Below, piece by piece: positions 1 through 9,841 of a DNA stretch of 64,000 nt. The position numbers and the translations under genes are program-made. Every line of letters starts with the position of its first letter. Position 1 is the first letter of the stretch. The notes below the pieces were generated by a model. It worked only from the letters and a program-made list of their open reading frames with translations. It did not search any database and was not told the origin of the DNA. Source of the stretch: Brachybacterium tyrofermentans (lineage in GTDB: Bacteria; Actinomycetota; Actinomycetes; Actinomycetales; Dermabacteraceae); NCBI RefSeq assembly GCF_014897585.1, contig NZ_JABUXW010000002.1, positions 218,884 through 282,883 of the forward strand, written 5' to 3'.

Positions 1-1757
1 AGCCGCGTGAGCGAGTCCAGCAGCACCACGACGTCGCGACCCATCTCGACCAGGCGCTTCGCCCGCTCGATGGCGAGCTCCGCGACGATCGTGTGATCCG
101 AGGCAGGGCGGTCGAAGGTGGAGGCGATGACCTCACCCTTGACCGTGCGCTGCATGTCGGTGACTTCCTCGGGACGCTCGTCGACCAGCACGACCATGAG
201 GTGGACCTCAGGGTTGTTCGTGGTGATCGCGTTGGCGATCTGCTGCATGATGATCGTCTTGCCGGCCTTCGGCGGCGCGACGATGAGACCACGCTGGCCC
301 TTGCCGATGGGCGAGACGAGATCGATCAGGCGAGGGGCGAGGCCCTTGGGATCGGTCTCCAGGCGCAGACGCTCATCCGGGTACAGCGGCGTCAGCTTGC
401 TGAAGTCCACGCGCGAACGGGCCTTGTCCTGGGGCAGACCGTTGACGGTGTCCACCTGGACCAGCGCGGCGTACTTGCTCTGGTTGTTGCCACCGCCGCC
501 GCCCTTGCCGCGACGGTTGCGACCGCCGCCGTGGTGCTGCTGCGGCTGCTCGACCTGGTGGTCCTCGCCGTCGCGAGGAGCCTTGACCTGGCCGGTGATC
601 GCGTCACCCTTGCGCAGACCGGCGCGCTTGACCTGATTCATCGTCACGTAGACGTCGCTGGGGCCGGGGAGGTACCCGGTGGTGCGCACGTAGGCGTTGT
701 TGTCGCGGATGTCGAGGATTCCGGCGACCGTCATCAGCTCCTCGCCGCCGCGCGGCTCGGAGTCCTCCTGCTGATCGTTCCGGTTGCCCTGGTTGCCCTG
801 CGAGTTCCGGCCGCCCTGGGAGTTCTGCCCGCCCTGGGACTCCTGACCGCCCTGGTCGTTCTGGCCACGGCCGCGACGCTTGCGATCGCGCGAGCGGTTC
901 CGGCTGCGGGGGCGGCCGCGACGGTCGTCGTCGTAGTCGTCGCCCTGGTTGCGATCCTCGTCGTTCTCGCCCGAGCGGTCCGGCAGCGCGATGTCCTCGA
1001 GGCGGCGACGCTGATTGCCACCCTGCTGGTTCCCGCGGCGGTCCTGACCGTCGCGTCCCTGCTGCGAGGAGCGGCCCTCGTCGTCCCGGTCGGAAGCGGT
1101 GCGACGGGAATCGTCCCGGCGCGAGCCCCCCTGGCGGGAGTCGTCACGGTTGTCCTCGTCACGACGGGTCTCGTCACGACGGGTCTCGTCGCGACGGTTG
1201 TCGTCACGACGGGAGTCGTCGCGGCTGTCATCGCGACGAGCGTCCTCACGGCTGTCGTCGCGAGCGGCGCCCGCGGGGCGCGTGTCCTCACGGCGGCCGC
1301 CGCGGCGCCCGCCCTGACGATCCGGGAGCTCGAGGCCCAGATCCGGGGCGTTGTCCTCGCCCTGGTCACGAGCAGCCGAGCGGGACCGCGACCGCGACCG
1401 GGTGGGGGCCTCGTCCGTCTCGGACCGCGACGAGCGACCCTGCTCGGTGCCGGTGCCGGTGCCGGTGCTGGTGGACGTGGAGCGTGCGGAGCGCGCCGAG
1501 GAGCGGTCGCGCTGCGTCGCGCCCTGCGGGTCCTCGGTGGACGCCGCCGGGGCGGTGGAGGCGGCCGGCGCGCTCGAGACAGCGGCCTCAGGCGCAGCGG
1601 CGGGCGCGGCCTGAGAGGACCCGCCCCCACGGATGGCGTCGATGAGCTCGCCCTTGCGGAGGCGCCGCGCGCCCTTGATGCCGAGGTCAGTCGCGATGGA
1701 CTGCAGCTCGGGAAGCTTCTTCGCCGCGAGATCCGCGTCGGAGGTGGTGTCGTTCAC
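1..1757 (-). CDS. rho: Transcription termination factor Rho (3' end cut by window edge)
   Basis: Rho is the hexameric RNA-dependent ATPase that ends transcription of untranslated RNA. Translating the minus strand from a GTG at 1757 (GGAAGGAA just upstream) gives an N-terminal Rho_N fold with the segment LPELQSIATDLGIKG, then a long Ala/Ser, Arg/Asp (RRDET, RRDDS units) and Gln/Gly/Asn-rich region, then the cold-shock-like RNA-binding domain (VAGILDIRDNNAYVRTTGYL), a second Gly/His-rich loop, and the ATPase core with Walker A GLIVAPPKAGKT near 257-292 and Walker B DVVVLLDSLTRL near position 1. About 585 codons are present; the C-terminal Q-loop/R-loop part lies outside the window. It is the last gene visible in the lysA-hom-thrC-thrB-rho order. 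Long disordered Rho inserts are known in high-GC actinobacteria. Identity is certain; the exact start is likely. Confidence 0.96.
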   Translation of the reverse strand, partial: MNDTTSDADLAAKKLPELQSIATDLGIKGARRLRKGELIDAIRGGGSSQAAPAAAPEAAVSSAPAASTAPAASTEDPQGATQRDRSSARSARSTSTSTGTGTGTEQGRSSRSETDEAPTRSRSRSRSAARDQGEDNAPDLGLELPDRQGGRRGGRREDTRPAGAARDDSREDARRDDSRDDSRRDDNRRDETRRDETRRDEDNRDDSRQGGSRRDDSRRTASDRDDEGRSSQQGRDGQDRRGNQQGGNQRRRLEDIALPDRSGENDEDRNQGDDYDDDRRGRPRSRNRSRDRKRRGRGQNDQGGQESQGGQNSQGGRNSQGNQGNRNDQQEDSEPRGGEELMTVAGILDIRDNNAYVRTTGYLPGPSDVYVTMNQVKRAGLRKGDAITGQVKAPRDGEDHQVEQPQQHHGGGRNRRGKGGGGGNNQSKYAALVQVDTVNGLPQDKARSRVDFSKLTPLYPDERLRLETDPKGLAPRLIDLVSPIGKGQRGLIVAPPKAGKTIIMQQIANAITTNNPEVHLMVVLVDERPEEVTDMQRTVKGEVIASTFDRPASDHTIVAELAIERAKRLVEMGRDVVVLLDSLTR

Positions 1758-2071
1758 CCGGGTTCCTTCCTGTCGAACCGGACGGAGCCGATTCTTTTCT
1801 GGTCTGGTTGCCGCTGCGGGCAGAGGGACGGAGTCCGGGTGCTTCAGCGGCTCATCCGAGCAAGGTGACGCCACGGTGCAGGGCACCGATGGTCGGCCTG
1901 CTGGTGTGCTTCGGGGTGCGTCAGCGTCTGGTGCACGGGCCTGCTCGGCACGGTGTGCGCGGAGCGCAGGGTTCATGCGTGACGCTGATCAGGGATGCAT
2001 CGGGACACGGGACACTGCCGGCAGACTCTGCTGCAGTGCTCGCCATCGGACGATGCCGCCTGGACGCAGGC
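1758..2071. other. Intergenic region between thrB and rho
   Basis: This 314-base stretch lies between the thrB stop and the rho start, both on the minus strand. It holds the rho ribosome binding site (GGAAGGAA next to 1757) and the rho promoter or leader region. No small gene, RNA gene or convincing U-tailed terminator was seen. Open frames on the plus strand here are by-products of the GC bias. Confidence 0.5.
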
Positions 2072-2986
2072 TCAACCTACCACAGGGGCAGCAGGGTTCT
2101 CCCGCAGCGGGACCTGGGCGATCCGCCACGTCGAGGGATCGGTGACGATCCGGCGCACCAGGGGCGCGACCTCGGACCGTCGGCCGGACAGGACGAGCAC
2201 GGAGGGCCCTGCTCCCGAGATCACGGCGGGGTGGCCCTCCTGGCGCAGCACGCGCATCAGCTCGATGCTCTGGGACATCCCGGCGGAGCGCTGCTCCTGG
2301 TGCAGGCGGTCCTCCGTCGCCTCCATGAGCAGCTCGGGGTCCCCGCCGAGCGCGTGGACCAGCAGGCCTGTGCGCGAGGCGTTGAAGACGGCATCGGCAT
2401 GGGGCACCTCGGCGGGCAGCAGGCCCCTCGCCTGGTGCGTGGACAGCGTGCTCGAGGGCAGCAGGACAACGGGGTTCAGCACGCCTGGAGCGTGTGTGAG
2501 CGACACGGAACGCGCACGGCCGCCGGACATCCAGGAGAGCACGACGCCTCCGAGCAGCGCCGGGGCGGCGTTGTCCGGATGGCCCTCGAACTCGGTCGCG
2601 AGGTCCAGCACGGCGGCATCGTCCAGGGCGTCGGGATCGGACAGCAGCCCGCGCGCGAGCAGCAGGCCGGCGATCGTGGCCGCGGCGCTCGATCCCAGTC
2701 CCCGACCATGCGGGATCCGGTTGACGGTGCGCAGGCGCACCCCGGTCTGCGGAGCGCCCGCGTGGTCGAGGCCCCGGCGCAGCGCCCGCACGACGAGGTG
2801 CTCCTCGCCGGTGGGCACCGATCCCGAGCCCTCGCCCTCGGCGTGGATCTCGATCCCCCCGGTGGTCGCCTCGAGCTCGAGGTCGTCGCACAGCCCGAGC
2901 GCGAGCCCGAGGGTGTCGAATCCGGGGCCGAGGTTGGCGGAGGTCGCCGGGACCTGGACGGAGACTCGCGTGTTCTGGATCCTCAC
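2072..2986 (-). CDS. thrB: Homoserine kinase ThrB
   Basis: Phosphorylates L-homoserine with ATP to O-phosphohomoserine, the substrate of ThrC. The 304-residue protein has GHMP-kinase hallmarks: an N-terminal [18 protein letters not shown] segment, the ATP-binding motif [12 protein letters not shown] near residues 90-100, [14 protein letters not shown], and the C-terminal [11 protein letters not shown] motif. The length is usual for the family. The start is a GTG at 2986 that overlaps the thrC stop codon (GTGA), giving translational coupling within hom-thrC-thrB. A longer in-frame reading extends upstream into thrC in another frame but shows no homology, so the GTG is preferred. The gap to rho is about 310 bases. 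Confidence 0.95.
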   Translation of the reverse strand: MRIQNTRVSVQVPATSANLGPGFDTLGLALGLCDDLELEATTGGIEIHAEGEGSGSVPTGEEHLVVRALRRGLDHAGAPQTGVRLRTVNRIPHGRGLGSSAAATIAGLLLARGLLSDPDALDDAAVLDLATEFEGHPDNAAPALLGGVVLSWMSGGRARSVSLTHAPGVLNPVVLLPSSTLSTHQARGLLPAEVPHADAVFNASRTGLLVHALGGDPELLMEATEDRLHQEQRSAGMSQSIELMRVLRQEGHPAVISGAGPSVLVLSGRRSEVAPLVRRIVTDPSTWRIAQVPLRENPAAPVVG

Positions 2987-4041
2987 AGGCCGATGGCCTC
3001 CGCGGCGGCGGCGATGTCGACCGGGATCACCGTGGGGGTGAGATCGCGCTGGGAGAGGGCGGTGTCGATGTCCTTGAGCCCGTTGCCGGTCACTGTGATG
3101 GCGATCGTCGCGCCGGCGGGGACCAGGCCGCGCTCGGACTGCTGGAGCAGGCCCGCCACACCCGCGGCGGAGGCCGGTTCGACGAAGATCCCGACCTCCG
3201 CGGCCAACAGGCTCTGCGCGTCGAGGATCTGCTGGTCGGAGACGGCGTCGATGAGACCGCCGGAATCGTCGCGGGCGGTGACCGCGAGGTCCCAGGAAGC
3301 CGGGGCACCGATCCGGATCGCGGTCGCAACGGTCTCGGGATTGCTGATCGGGCGCCCGGCCACGAAGGGTGCGGCGCCGGCGGCCTGGTATCCCCACATG
3401 GCGGGGAGCGCCTGGTTGACGCCTGCCTCGTGGTACTCGCGGTAGCCCATCCAGTAGGCGGAGATGTTGCCCGCGTTGCCGACCGGGAGGATGTGGATGT
3501 CCGGCGCGCGGCCCAGGGCATCGCTCACCTCGAAGGCGGCGGTCTTCTGCCCCTGCAGGCGGTAGGGGTTCACCGAGTTCACGAGCTCGACGGGATGCTC
3601 CGCGTCGAGCTTGCGGGCGATCTCGAGGCAGTCGTCGAAGTTGCCCTGCACCTGGATCAGCTTCGCGCCGTGCACCACGGCCTGGGCGAGCTTCCCGGCG
3701 GCGATCTTGCCCTCGGGCAGCAGCACCGCGCAGGTCATCCCCGCGGCCGTCGCGTAGGCGGCCGCCGAGGCGCTGGTGTTGCCGGTCGAGGCGCACACCA
3801 CGGCGGTGGCGCCGTCGTTCAGCGCCTTCGACATCGCCGAGACCATGCCCCGGTCCTTGAAGGAGCCGGTCGGGTTCTGGCCCTCGACCTTGATATGGAC
3901 ATCCGCGCCGACCCGCCTGGACAGCGCCGGTGCGGGCACGAGCGGGGTGCCGCCCTCCCCCAGCGTGAGCAGGGTGTCGGTGTCGGCGAAGGGCAGGTGT
4001 TCACGATATTCGGCGAGGACGCCGCGCCACTGATGTGCCAT
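2983..4041 (-). CDS. thrC: Threonine synthase ThrC
   Basis: PLP enzyme converting O-phosphohomoserine to threonine. The protein (352 residues) begins [18 protein letters not shown], the N-terminus typical of actinobacterial ThrC, carries the PLP-lysine motif GSFKDRGM near residues 60-67, the [13 protein letters not shown] motif, and [13 protein letters not shown] as the phosphate-binding region. An upstream ATG at 4050 overlaps the hom stop (ATGA), but AAGGAG sits only one base from it and about ten bases from the ATG at 4041, so 4041 is preferred. It is coupled to hom upstream and thrB downstream in a threonine operon. Confidence 0.95.
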   Translation of the reverse strand: MAHQWRGVLAEYREHLPFADTDTLLTLGEGGTPLVPAPALSRRVGADVHIKVEGQNPTGSFKDRGMVSAMSKALNDGATAVVCASTGNTSASAAAYATAAGMTCAVLLPEGKIAAGKLAQAVVHGAKLIQVQGNFDDCLEIARKLDAEHPVELVNSVNPYRLQGQKTAAFEVSDALGRAPDIHILPVGNAGNISAYWMGYREYHEAGVNQALPAMWGYQAAGAAPFVAGRPISNPETVATAIRIGAPASWDLAVTARDDSGGLIDAVSDQQILDAQSLLAAEVGIFVEPASAAGVAGLLQQSERGLVPAGATIAITVTGNGLKDIDTALSQRDLTPTVIPVDIAAAAEAIGL

Positions 4042-4046
4042 AGGGG

Positions 4047-5405
4047 TCATTCTCCTTCGATACGGAGGACGGAATCGATGCTCAGCACCGTCGAGGTCGA
4101 CGAGAACACGTCCAGGGACGAGGTCATCGCGGATTCCAGGGCGCGGTGCGTGCTGATGCCGATATGCGCCAGGGCCTGCTCACCCCCGTCGTCCTGCTGG
4201 TCGAGGAGCTCCTGATGGATGGTCGAGATGGAGATCCCGTACCCGGACAGGGTGCCGGCGATCTCGGCGAGGACGCCGGGACGGTCCTGCACGGTCAGCG
4301 AGATGTAGAAGGCGTTGCGCAGGTCGTCGAGCGGGATCAGGTCCAGCTCGGCGTACCGGGATTCACGGGGGCCCACGCCGCCGCGCACGCGCTGGCTGGC
4401 CGCGGAGACCACATCGCCGAGGATCGCGGAGGCGGTCGGGGCTCCCCCGGCCCCCTGTCCGTAGAACATGAGCGAGCCAGCGGCGTCCGCCTCGATGAAG
4501 ACGGCGTTGTACGCCTCGGAGACCGACGCCAGCGGGTGGCCGTCGGGGATGAGCGCCGGATACACGCGGGCGGAGATCCGCTCACCGCTCTCGTCCTGGA
4601 CCCGCTCGACGATCGAGAGCAGCTTGATCGTGCGCCCCATGCGGGCGGACGCGGCGATGTCCTGGGCGGAGACGTCGGTGATCCCCTCGCAGTGCACGTC
4701 GGACAGGCGCACCCGCGAGTGGAAGGCGAGCGAGGCGAGGATCGAGGCCTTCGCGGCGGCGTCGTGGCCCTGCACGTCGGCGGTGGGGTCCGCCTCGGCG
4801 TAGCCGAGCTCCTGCGCCGTGGCGAGGGCCTCCTCGAAGCTCGCCCCGGAGCGGGTCATCGCATCGAGGATGTAGTTGGTGGTGCCGTTGACGATGCCCA
4901 GCACGCGCTGGATGCGGTCACCGGCCAGGGATTCCCGCACCGGGCGCACCAGCGGGATGGCCCCGGCGACGGCGGCCTCGAAGTACAGGTCCACCCCGTG
5001 GGTGTCGGCGGCCTCGTAGAGGGAGGAGCCGTCCTGAGCGAGGAGCGCCTTGTTGGCGGTGACCACGCTCGCGCCATGGGACATGGCCTCCAGCAGCAGG
5101 CTGCGGGCCGGCTCGATCCCGCCCATCACCTCGATGACGAGGTCCGCCTCGCGCACGAGCGCGGAGGGGTCGGTGGTGAGCAGAGCGGCGGGGACGTGCT
5201 CGCCGCGGTCTCGCGTCGTGTCGCGCACGGCGACGCCGACCACATCGAGCCGGGCACCGATGCGGTGGGCGAGGTCCTCCCCCTGCTGGGAGATCAGACG
5301 CAGCACCTCGGTGCCGACGGTACCGGCTCCGAGCACGGCGACGCGGAGCACAGGGAGCACCTGCGGGGCCGAGGGCGAGGAGCTGCTGGGAGATGACTGA
5401 GACAT
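4047..5405 (-). CDS. hom: Homoserine dehydrogenase
   Basis: NAD(P)-dependent reduction of aspartate semialdehyde to homoserine, the branch point to threonine and methionine. The 452-residue protein has the Rossmann motif [11 protein letters not shown] near residue 24, the catalytic-domain segment [21 protein letters not shown], and a C-terminal ACT domain ([20 protein letters not shown]) that normally binds threonine for feedback control. A Ser/Pro-rich N-terminal tail of about 15 residues precedes the fold. The ATG at 5405 has GGAAGGACC upstream. It lies downstream of lysA across a 276-base gap that carries an 8-bp tandem repeat, and it starts the hom-thrC-thrB operon. Confidence 0.96.
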   Translation of the reverse strand: MSQSSPSSSSPSAPQVLPVLRVAVLGAGTVGTEVLRLISQQGEDLAHRIGARLDVVGVAVRDTTRDRGEHVPAALLTTDPSALVREADLVIEVMGGIEPARSLLLEAMSHGASVVTANKALLAQDGSSLYEAADTHGVDLYFEAAVAGAIPLVRPVRESLAGDRIQRVLGIVNGTTNYILDAMTRSGASFEEALATAQELGYAEADPTADVQGHDAAAKASILASLAFHSRVRLSDVHCEGITDVSAQDIAASARMGRTIKLLSIVERVQDESGERISARVYPALIPDGHPLASVSEAYNAVFIEADAAGSLMFYGQGAGGAPTASAILGDVVSAASQRVRGGVGPRESRYAELDLIPLDDLRNAFYISLTVQDRPGVLAEIAGTLSGYGISISTIHQELLDQQDDGGEQALAHIGISTHRALESAMTSSLDVFSSTSTVLSIDSVLRIEGE

Positions 5406-5458
5406 GTGCGAGGTGGTCCTTCCACATGGTCCGACGGGGTGGCCGGGCGGGCTCTCGA

Positions 5459-5464
5459 ACTCTA
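5459..5464 (-). promoter_or_regulatory. Candidate -10 element of the hom operon
   Basis: On the minus strand this reads TAGAGT, the commonest -10 type in this window, about 54 bases before the hom start. That would leave a leader near 47 bases that contains the GGAAGGACC ribosome site. No convincing -35 is seen. Inference from motif and position only. Confidence 0.4.
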
Positions 5465-5596
5465 GCCGAGGGCACGTCGGTCCCGTGACCGAGCATGAAC
5501 GCAGATGACCGACGTCCAGGACGACGGAGGGGCGGTGCGGGAGCAGGATCCCGCGGGGCTGGGCCGCGTGATGGCGACCGGCGGACGGCGCGACAG

Positions 5597-5660
5597 GGCG
5601 ACGCGGCGACGCGGCGACGCGGCGACGAGGCGACGAGGCGACGAGGCGACGAGGCGACGA
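5597..5660. repeat. 8-bp tandem repeat, eight units, between lysA and hom
   Basis: Eight back-to-back octamers: three copies of GGCGACGC followed by five of GGCGACGA. The array is 64 bases long, about 22 bases past the lysA stop and 190 bases before the hom start. The clean split into two unit types suggests expansion by slippage. It lies in non-coding DNA, so copy-number change would not break a gene but could alter the lysA 3' end or hom transcription. Confidence 0.85.
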
Positions 5661-5681
5661 ACGCGACCGTCGCCGCCGGGG

Positions 5682-7094
5682 TCACCCGACGTCGAGGCCG
5701 AGGAGGTCCTCCTCCGTCTCCCGACGGATCAGGGTGCGGACCTCGCCGCCGCGCACGGCGACGACCGGCGGCCTCGGGACGTGGTTGTAGTTGGAGGCCA
5801 GCGAGTAGCAGTAGGCACCGGTGACCGGCACCGAGATCAGATCCCCGCGCTGCACGTCCGAGGGCAGGTACTCGTCCTTGACCACGATGTCGCCGCTCTC
5901 GCAGTGCTTGCCGACCACACGCACCACCTCGGGGGCGGCGTCGGAGACGCGGCCGGTCAGCAGGCACGAGTAGTCGGCGTCGTACAGCGCGGTGCGGACG
6001 TTGTCGCTCATGCCGCCGTCGACCGAGACGTAGACCCGGTGGTGGGGGCCGCCGAGGCGGACGTCCTTGACGGTGCCGACCGAGTAGAGGGTCTGGGTCG
6101 AGGGCCCTGCGATCGCGCGGCCCGGCTCGAAGGACACGTGCGGCACCTCGAGCTCGAGCTCATGGCACTGCTTCTCCACGATCCCGGCGATCCCGGCGGC
6201 GAGCGCCGCGGGGGTCGCCGGGGTGTGCTGGGTGTTGTACATGACGCCGAAGCCGCCACCGAGGTCGAGCTGGTCGATGCTGTGGCCGAGCTCGGTCCTG
6301 ACCTGGGCGACCAGATCCAGCACGCGACGCGCCGCCACCTCGAAGCCGCCCGTGTCGAAGATCTGCGAGCCGATGTGGGAGTGGAGGCCCAGGAGGTCCA
6401 GGTGCTCCGCCTCGAGGGTTCGGCGCACGGCCTCGAAGGCGGCGCCGCCGGTGAGCGAGAGCCCGAACTTCTGGTCCTCGTGGGCGGTCGCGATGAACTC
6501 GTGGGTGTGGGCCTCGACGCCCGTGGTCACCCGGAGCATCACCGCGGCGCTCACTCCCAGCTCGGCGGCGACGGCTTCGACCTGGTCGATCTCGTCCAGG
6601 GAGTCGATCACGATGCGGCCGACGCCGGCGTCGAGGGCGCGGCGCAGCTCGGCGACGGACTTGTTGTTGCCGTGCAGGGCGATGCGCTCCCCCGGGAACC
6701 CGGCGCGCAGGGCGACGGCGAGCTCGCCGCCGGTGCACACGTCCAGGCCGAGCCCGTCCTCCTGGACCCAACGGGCGACGGCCCCGCACAGGAAGGCCTT
6801 GCCCGCGTAGTACACGTCGGCCCCCGCGTGAGGCGCGAAGGCCTCGGCGAAGGCATCGCGGAACTCGCGGGCGCGGGCGCGGAAGTCGTCCTCGTCGAGG
6901 ACGAAGGCCGGGGTCCCGACCTCCTCGGCGATGCGCCGCACATCCACGCCGCCCACCTCGACCGCGCCCTCGGCGTTGCGCCGCGTGGTCTGCGACCACA
7001 GACCGTCGATCAGCGTGTTGACGTCGGCGGGATACGGGAGCCACGTGGGGGCGGCGTCGTTGCCGTGAAGGGCTCCGGCCTCATGGGCGCGCAT
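5682..7094 (-). CDS. lysA: Diaminopimelate decarboxylase LysA
   Basis: Last step of lysine synthesis: PLP-dependent decarboxylation of meso-diaminopimelate. The 470-residue protein has the fold-III decarboxylase pattern: YYAGKAFLC with the PLP lysine, LGLDVCTGGEL, HGNNKS, the HSHIGSQIF motif, LDLGGGFGV, EPGRAIAGPS, and the C-terminal catalytic segment GKHCESGDIV followed by AYCYSLASNYN. The N-terminus (about 30 residues, ATW-LPYPADVN) is usual for actinobacterial LysA. It sits upstream of hom as in other actinobacteria. A -10-like TAAGGT on the minus strand at 7170-7175 could be its promoter. The meso-DAP dehydrogenase at 49.8 kb would supply its substrate in one step. Confidence 0.96.
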   Translation of the reverse strand: MRAHEAGALHGNDAAPTWLPYPADVNTLIDGLWSQTTRRNAEGAVEVGGVDVRRIAEEVGTPAFVLDEDDFRARAREFRDAFAEAFAPHAGADVYYAGKAFLCGAVARWVQEDGLGLDVCTGGELAVALRAGFPGERIALHGNNKSVAELRRALDAGVGRIVIDSLDEIDQVEAVAAELGVSAAVMLRVTTGVEAHTHEFIATAHEDQKFGLSLTGGAAFEAVRRTLEAEHLDLLGLHSHIGSQIFDTGGFEVAARRVLDLVAQVRTELGHSIDQLDLGGGFGVMYNTQHTPATPAALAAGIAGIVEKQCHELELEVPHVSFEPGRAIAGPSTQTLYSVGTVKDVRLGGPHHRVYVSVDGGMSDNVRTALYDADYSCLLTGRVSDAAPEVVRVVGKHCESGDIVVKDEYLPSDVQRGDLISVPVTGAYCYSLASNYNHVPRPPVVAVRGGEVRTLIRRETEEDLLGLDVG

Positions 7095-7456
7095 GTCTGC
7101 TCCTGGGGTGGTGCGGGTGGGGTGGTGCGGGGGTCCGGCCGGGGCCGGACGGGTTCGGGCTGCTGGTCGACCTTAGACGGGGCCGCGCCCCCCGTGACGC
7201 CGTGTCCGGCGTGCGGTCGCCCCCGCCCGTCGGCGACGGCCGCCTGTCCGCCCGGTCAGCACCCCTCCGCACAGGTCAGCGTCCCTGGTGAGAGCGCTGC
7301 GGGGTCCAGACCAGGCACAGCGGGTGATCGATCGCACTTGGTAGTCTCGGGGCATCGGCCCGAGAGACCTCGCGGCATCCTGTGGTGGCACGATCACGCC
7401 GCCGCGTCGCGCGGCTCCCGTCGCCCGCCCCACCCGACCGCCGTCAAGGAGTTCTC
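7095..7456. other. Divergent intergenic region lysA / otsAB
   Basis: About 360 bases between divergent genes. Minus-strand TAAGGT (7170-7175) and plus-strand TAGTCT (7342-7347) fit as -10 elements for lysA and otsAB. The latter would give a leader near 100 bases. The middle is C/G-rich with no recognisable gene. An in-frame ATG-less extension of otsAB into this region is possible but has no ribosome site. Confidence 0.4.
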
Positions 7457-9841
7457 GTGCCCGGTCCTGCTTCCCATCCTTCGTCGAGTTCTGCGTCCGT
7501 CGCTGATCCCGATCCTGCCTCCGACACCGTGCCCGGTCCTGCATCCGCATCCGCATCCGATCCTGCGTCCGAACGGGCGTCGGCGGCCGCCGCCGAGGGC
7601 CACGACCTCGTTGTGGTCGCGAACCGTCTGCCGGTCGACTCCCGCACCCTCCCCGACGGCGCGACCGAATGGGTCACGAGCCCGGGCGGGCTCGTCACCG
7701 CCATGGAATCGGTGATGCGCACCGTCGACTCCGGCGCATGGGTGGGCTGGGGCGGTTCGCCCGGCGAGGCGCCCGAGCCCTTCGAGGCCGACGGGATGAG
7801 CCTGTACCCCGTCCGTCTCGACCAGCAGGACGTCGAGCGGTACTACGAGGGCTTCTCCAATGCCACGCTGTGGCCCCTCTACCACGACGTCATCGTCGAT
7901 CCCGAGTTCCACCGCACGTGGTGGGACTCGTACGTGACGGCGAACCGGCGCTTCGCCCGCGCCGCCGGGGCCGTCGCGAGCAAGGGCGGCACGATCTGGG
8001 TCCACGACTACCAGCTGCAGCTGGTGCCGCGCATGATCCGCGACGACCGCACCGATGTGCGGATCGGCTTCTTCAACCACATTCCCTTCCCCTCGGTCGA
8101 GCTGTTCTCCCAGCTGCCCAAACGCAATCAGATGCTGCGGGGACTGCTCGGCTCCGACCTCGTCGGCTTCCAGCGCGAGAGCGATGCCCAGAACTTCCTG
8201 GGCGCGGTGCGCAAGCTGCTGGGCTACCAGGTCGATGGTCAGGTCATCTCGGTGCCCGGCCTCGGCGCAGCGCCGGTGCGCGAGGTGCTCGTGCAGACCT
8301 TCCCGATCTCCATCGACTCCGAGGCGGTCTCCGCGCTCACCGAGGACGCGGAGGTCCGTGAGCGCGCGGTCCAGCTGCGTCGGGACCTCGGCGATCCGCA
8401 CAAGGTCGTGCTCGGGGTGGACCGGCTGGACTACACCAAGGGCATCCGCCATCGCCTCAAGGCCTGGGGGGAGCTGCTCAACGACGGCTCGATCGACCCG
8501 CACGACACCGTGATGATCCAGGTCGCGACCCCGTCGCGCGAGCGCGTCGAGGCCTACCGCCAGCTGCGGGACGAGGTCGAGCTCACCGTGGGTCGCATCA
8601 ACGGCGACCATGCGCCGATCGGCCGTCCGGCGGTCTCCTACCAGCACCGTTCCTTCGATCGTCGCGATATGACCGCCCTGTTCATGGCGGCCGACGTGGT
8701 GCTCGTGACCGCGTTGCGCGATGGCATGAACCTGGTGGCCAAGGAGTACGTGGCCTCCCGGCCCGATCTGCGCGGGGTGCTCGTGCTCAGCGAGTTCGCC
8801 GGGGCGGCGGATGAGCTGAGGGCGGCCGTCATGGTCAATCCCCACGACATCGACGAGCTGAAGTCCGCGATCCTGCGTGCGCTCGCGATGCCGGAGGAGG
8901 AGCAGGAGGACGCGATGCGGTCCCTGCGCCATCAGGTGATGGAGAACGACGTCCAGGCCTGGGCCCACGACTTCCTGCAGCACCTGGAGCAGTCGGGGGA
9001 TCCCGCGTACGGGACCCGGCCCACGGTGCGGCTGGCGGGCGACGACTCCACCGACCCGGAGGCCTTCGACCAGGCGCTGGAGGACTTCTCCGACGTGCCT
9101 CGGATCCTCATCGCCTCGGATTTCGACGGTGTGCTGGCTCCGATCGTGGACGATCGCGATGCCGTCCAGCCCGATCCGCGAGCGCTGTCGACCCTGCGCG
9201 AGCTCTCCGAGCTGCCGGGGGTCGCCGTCGCCCTGGTCTCCGGACGGGCGCTGGAGGATCTCGACTCCCACACCACGATGCCCAGCTCCGTGGTGCTGGT
9301 GGGTTCCCACGGCGCCGAGGTCGGCGCGCTGCCGCCGTGGATGCAGTCCGAGGTGCTCGACTCCGCGGCGCTGTCGATGACCCCGGAGAAGGAGGATCTG
9401 CTCCGGTCCATCACGGAGAACCTGCGGAGGATCGCGCGGGCGCACCCCGGCGTCGAGGTCGAGACCAAGCCCTCGGCCGCCGTGCTGCACACCCGCAACG
9501 CGAAGGGCCGCGGGTCGCTCAACGCGACCGACTCTGCGCTCGAGTACGCGGTCACGCTGCCCGATGTCACGGTCACCCCGGGCAAGGAGGTCGTCGAGTT
9601 CTCGGTGGTCCACACCTCCAAGGGCGCCGCGATCGATGCGCTCGCCCGGGCGAGCGCGGCCGACGCGTGGCTCTACCTGGGTGACGACGTGACCGACGAG
9701 TCCGTCTTCGCCCGACTGGGCGACCGGGACGTGGGCATCAAGGTCGGCGAGGGCGACACCGCCGCCGGCTACCGCGTCGCGGGGACCGACGAGGTCGCCG
9801 CGGCGCTGAAGCGCCTCAGCGAGCTGCGCCGGGAGAGCTGA
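7457..9841 (+). CDS. otsAB: Fused trehalose-6-phosphate synthase / trehalose-phosphatase
   Basis: Makes trehalose from UDP- (or ADP-) glucose and glucose-6-phosphate, then removes the phosphate. The 794-residue protein has an N-terminal Ser/Ala/Pro-rich tail of about 45 residues, a GT20 synthase domain (VVVANRLPVDSR, WVHDYQLQLVPRMIR, GFFNHIPFPSVELF, GVDRLDYTKGI), and from about residue 540 a HAD phosphatase domain with the nucleophile motif SDFDGVLAPI and the late acidic motif YLGDDVTDESVF. The GTG at 7457 is preferred because AAGGAG lies six bases upstream; the reading frame continues 25 codons further up without support. OtsA and OtsB are usually separate proteins, so one polypeptide would couple the two steps. 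Its 3' end overlaps the convergent pabB gene by 26 bases. Confidence 0.94.
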   Translation: MPGPASHPSSSSASVADPDPASDTVPGPASASASDPASERASAAAAEGHDLVVVANRLPVDSRTLPDGATEWVTSPGGLVTAMESVMRTVDSGAWVGWGGSPGEAPEPFEADGMSLYPVRLDQQDVERYYEGFSNATLWPLYHDVIVDPEFHRTWWDSYVTANRRFARAAGAVASKGGTIWVHDYQLQLVPRMIRDDRTDVRIGFFNHIPFPSVELFSQLPKRNQMLRGLLGSDLVGFQRESDAQNFLGAVRKLLGYQVDGQVISVPGLGAAPVREVLVQTFPISIDSEAVSALTEDAEVRERAVQLRRDLGDPHKVVLGVDRLDYTKGIRHRLKAWGELLNDGSIDPHDTVMIQVATPSRERVEAYRQLRDEVELTVGRINGDHAPIGRPAVSYQHRSFDRRDMTALFMAADVVLVTALRDGMNLVAKEYVASRPDLRGVLVLSEFAGAADELRAAVMVNPHDIDELKSAILRALAMPEEEQEDAMRSLRHQVMENDVQAWAHDFLQHLEQSGDPAYGTRPTVRLAGDDSTDPEAFDQALEDFSDVPRILIASDFDGVLAPIVDDRDAVQPDPRALSTLRELSELPGVAVALVSGRALEDLDSHTTMPSSVVLVGSHGAEVGALPPWMQSEVLDSAALSMTPEKEDLLRSITENLRRIARAHPGVEVETKPSAAVLHTRNAKGRGSLNATDSALEYAVTLPDVTVTPGKEVVEFSVVHTSKGAAIDALARASAADAWLYLGDDVTDESVFARLGDRDVGIKVGEGDTAAGYRVAGTDEVAAALKRLSELRRES

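Noticed and set aside
93..1868. A 591-codon open frame on the plus strand opposite rho
   Set aside because: Its product is a string of Val/Leu/Ala/Arg without any known fold; the minus strand here carries a certain Rho with Walker motifs. GC bias keeps the antisense frame open.
5597..5660. Possible CRISPR-like array
   Set aside because: The units are only eight bases, are contiguous with no spacers, and there are no cas genes.
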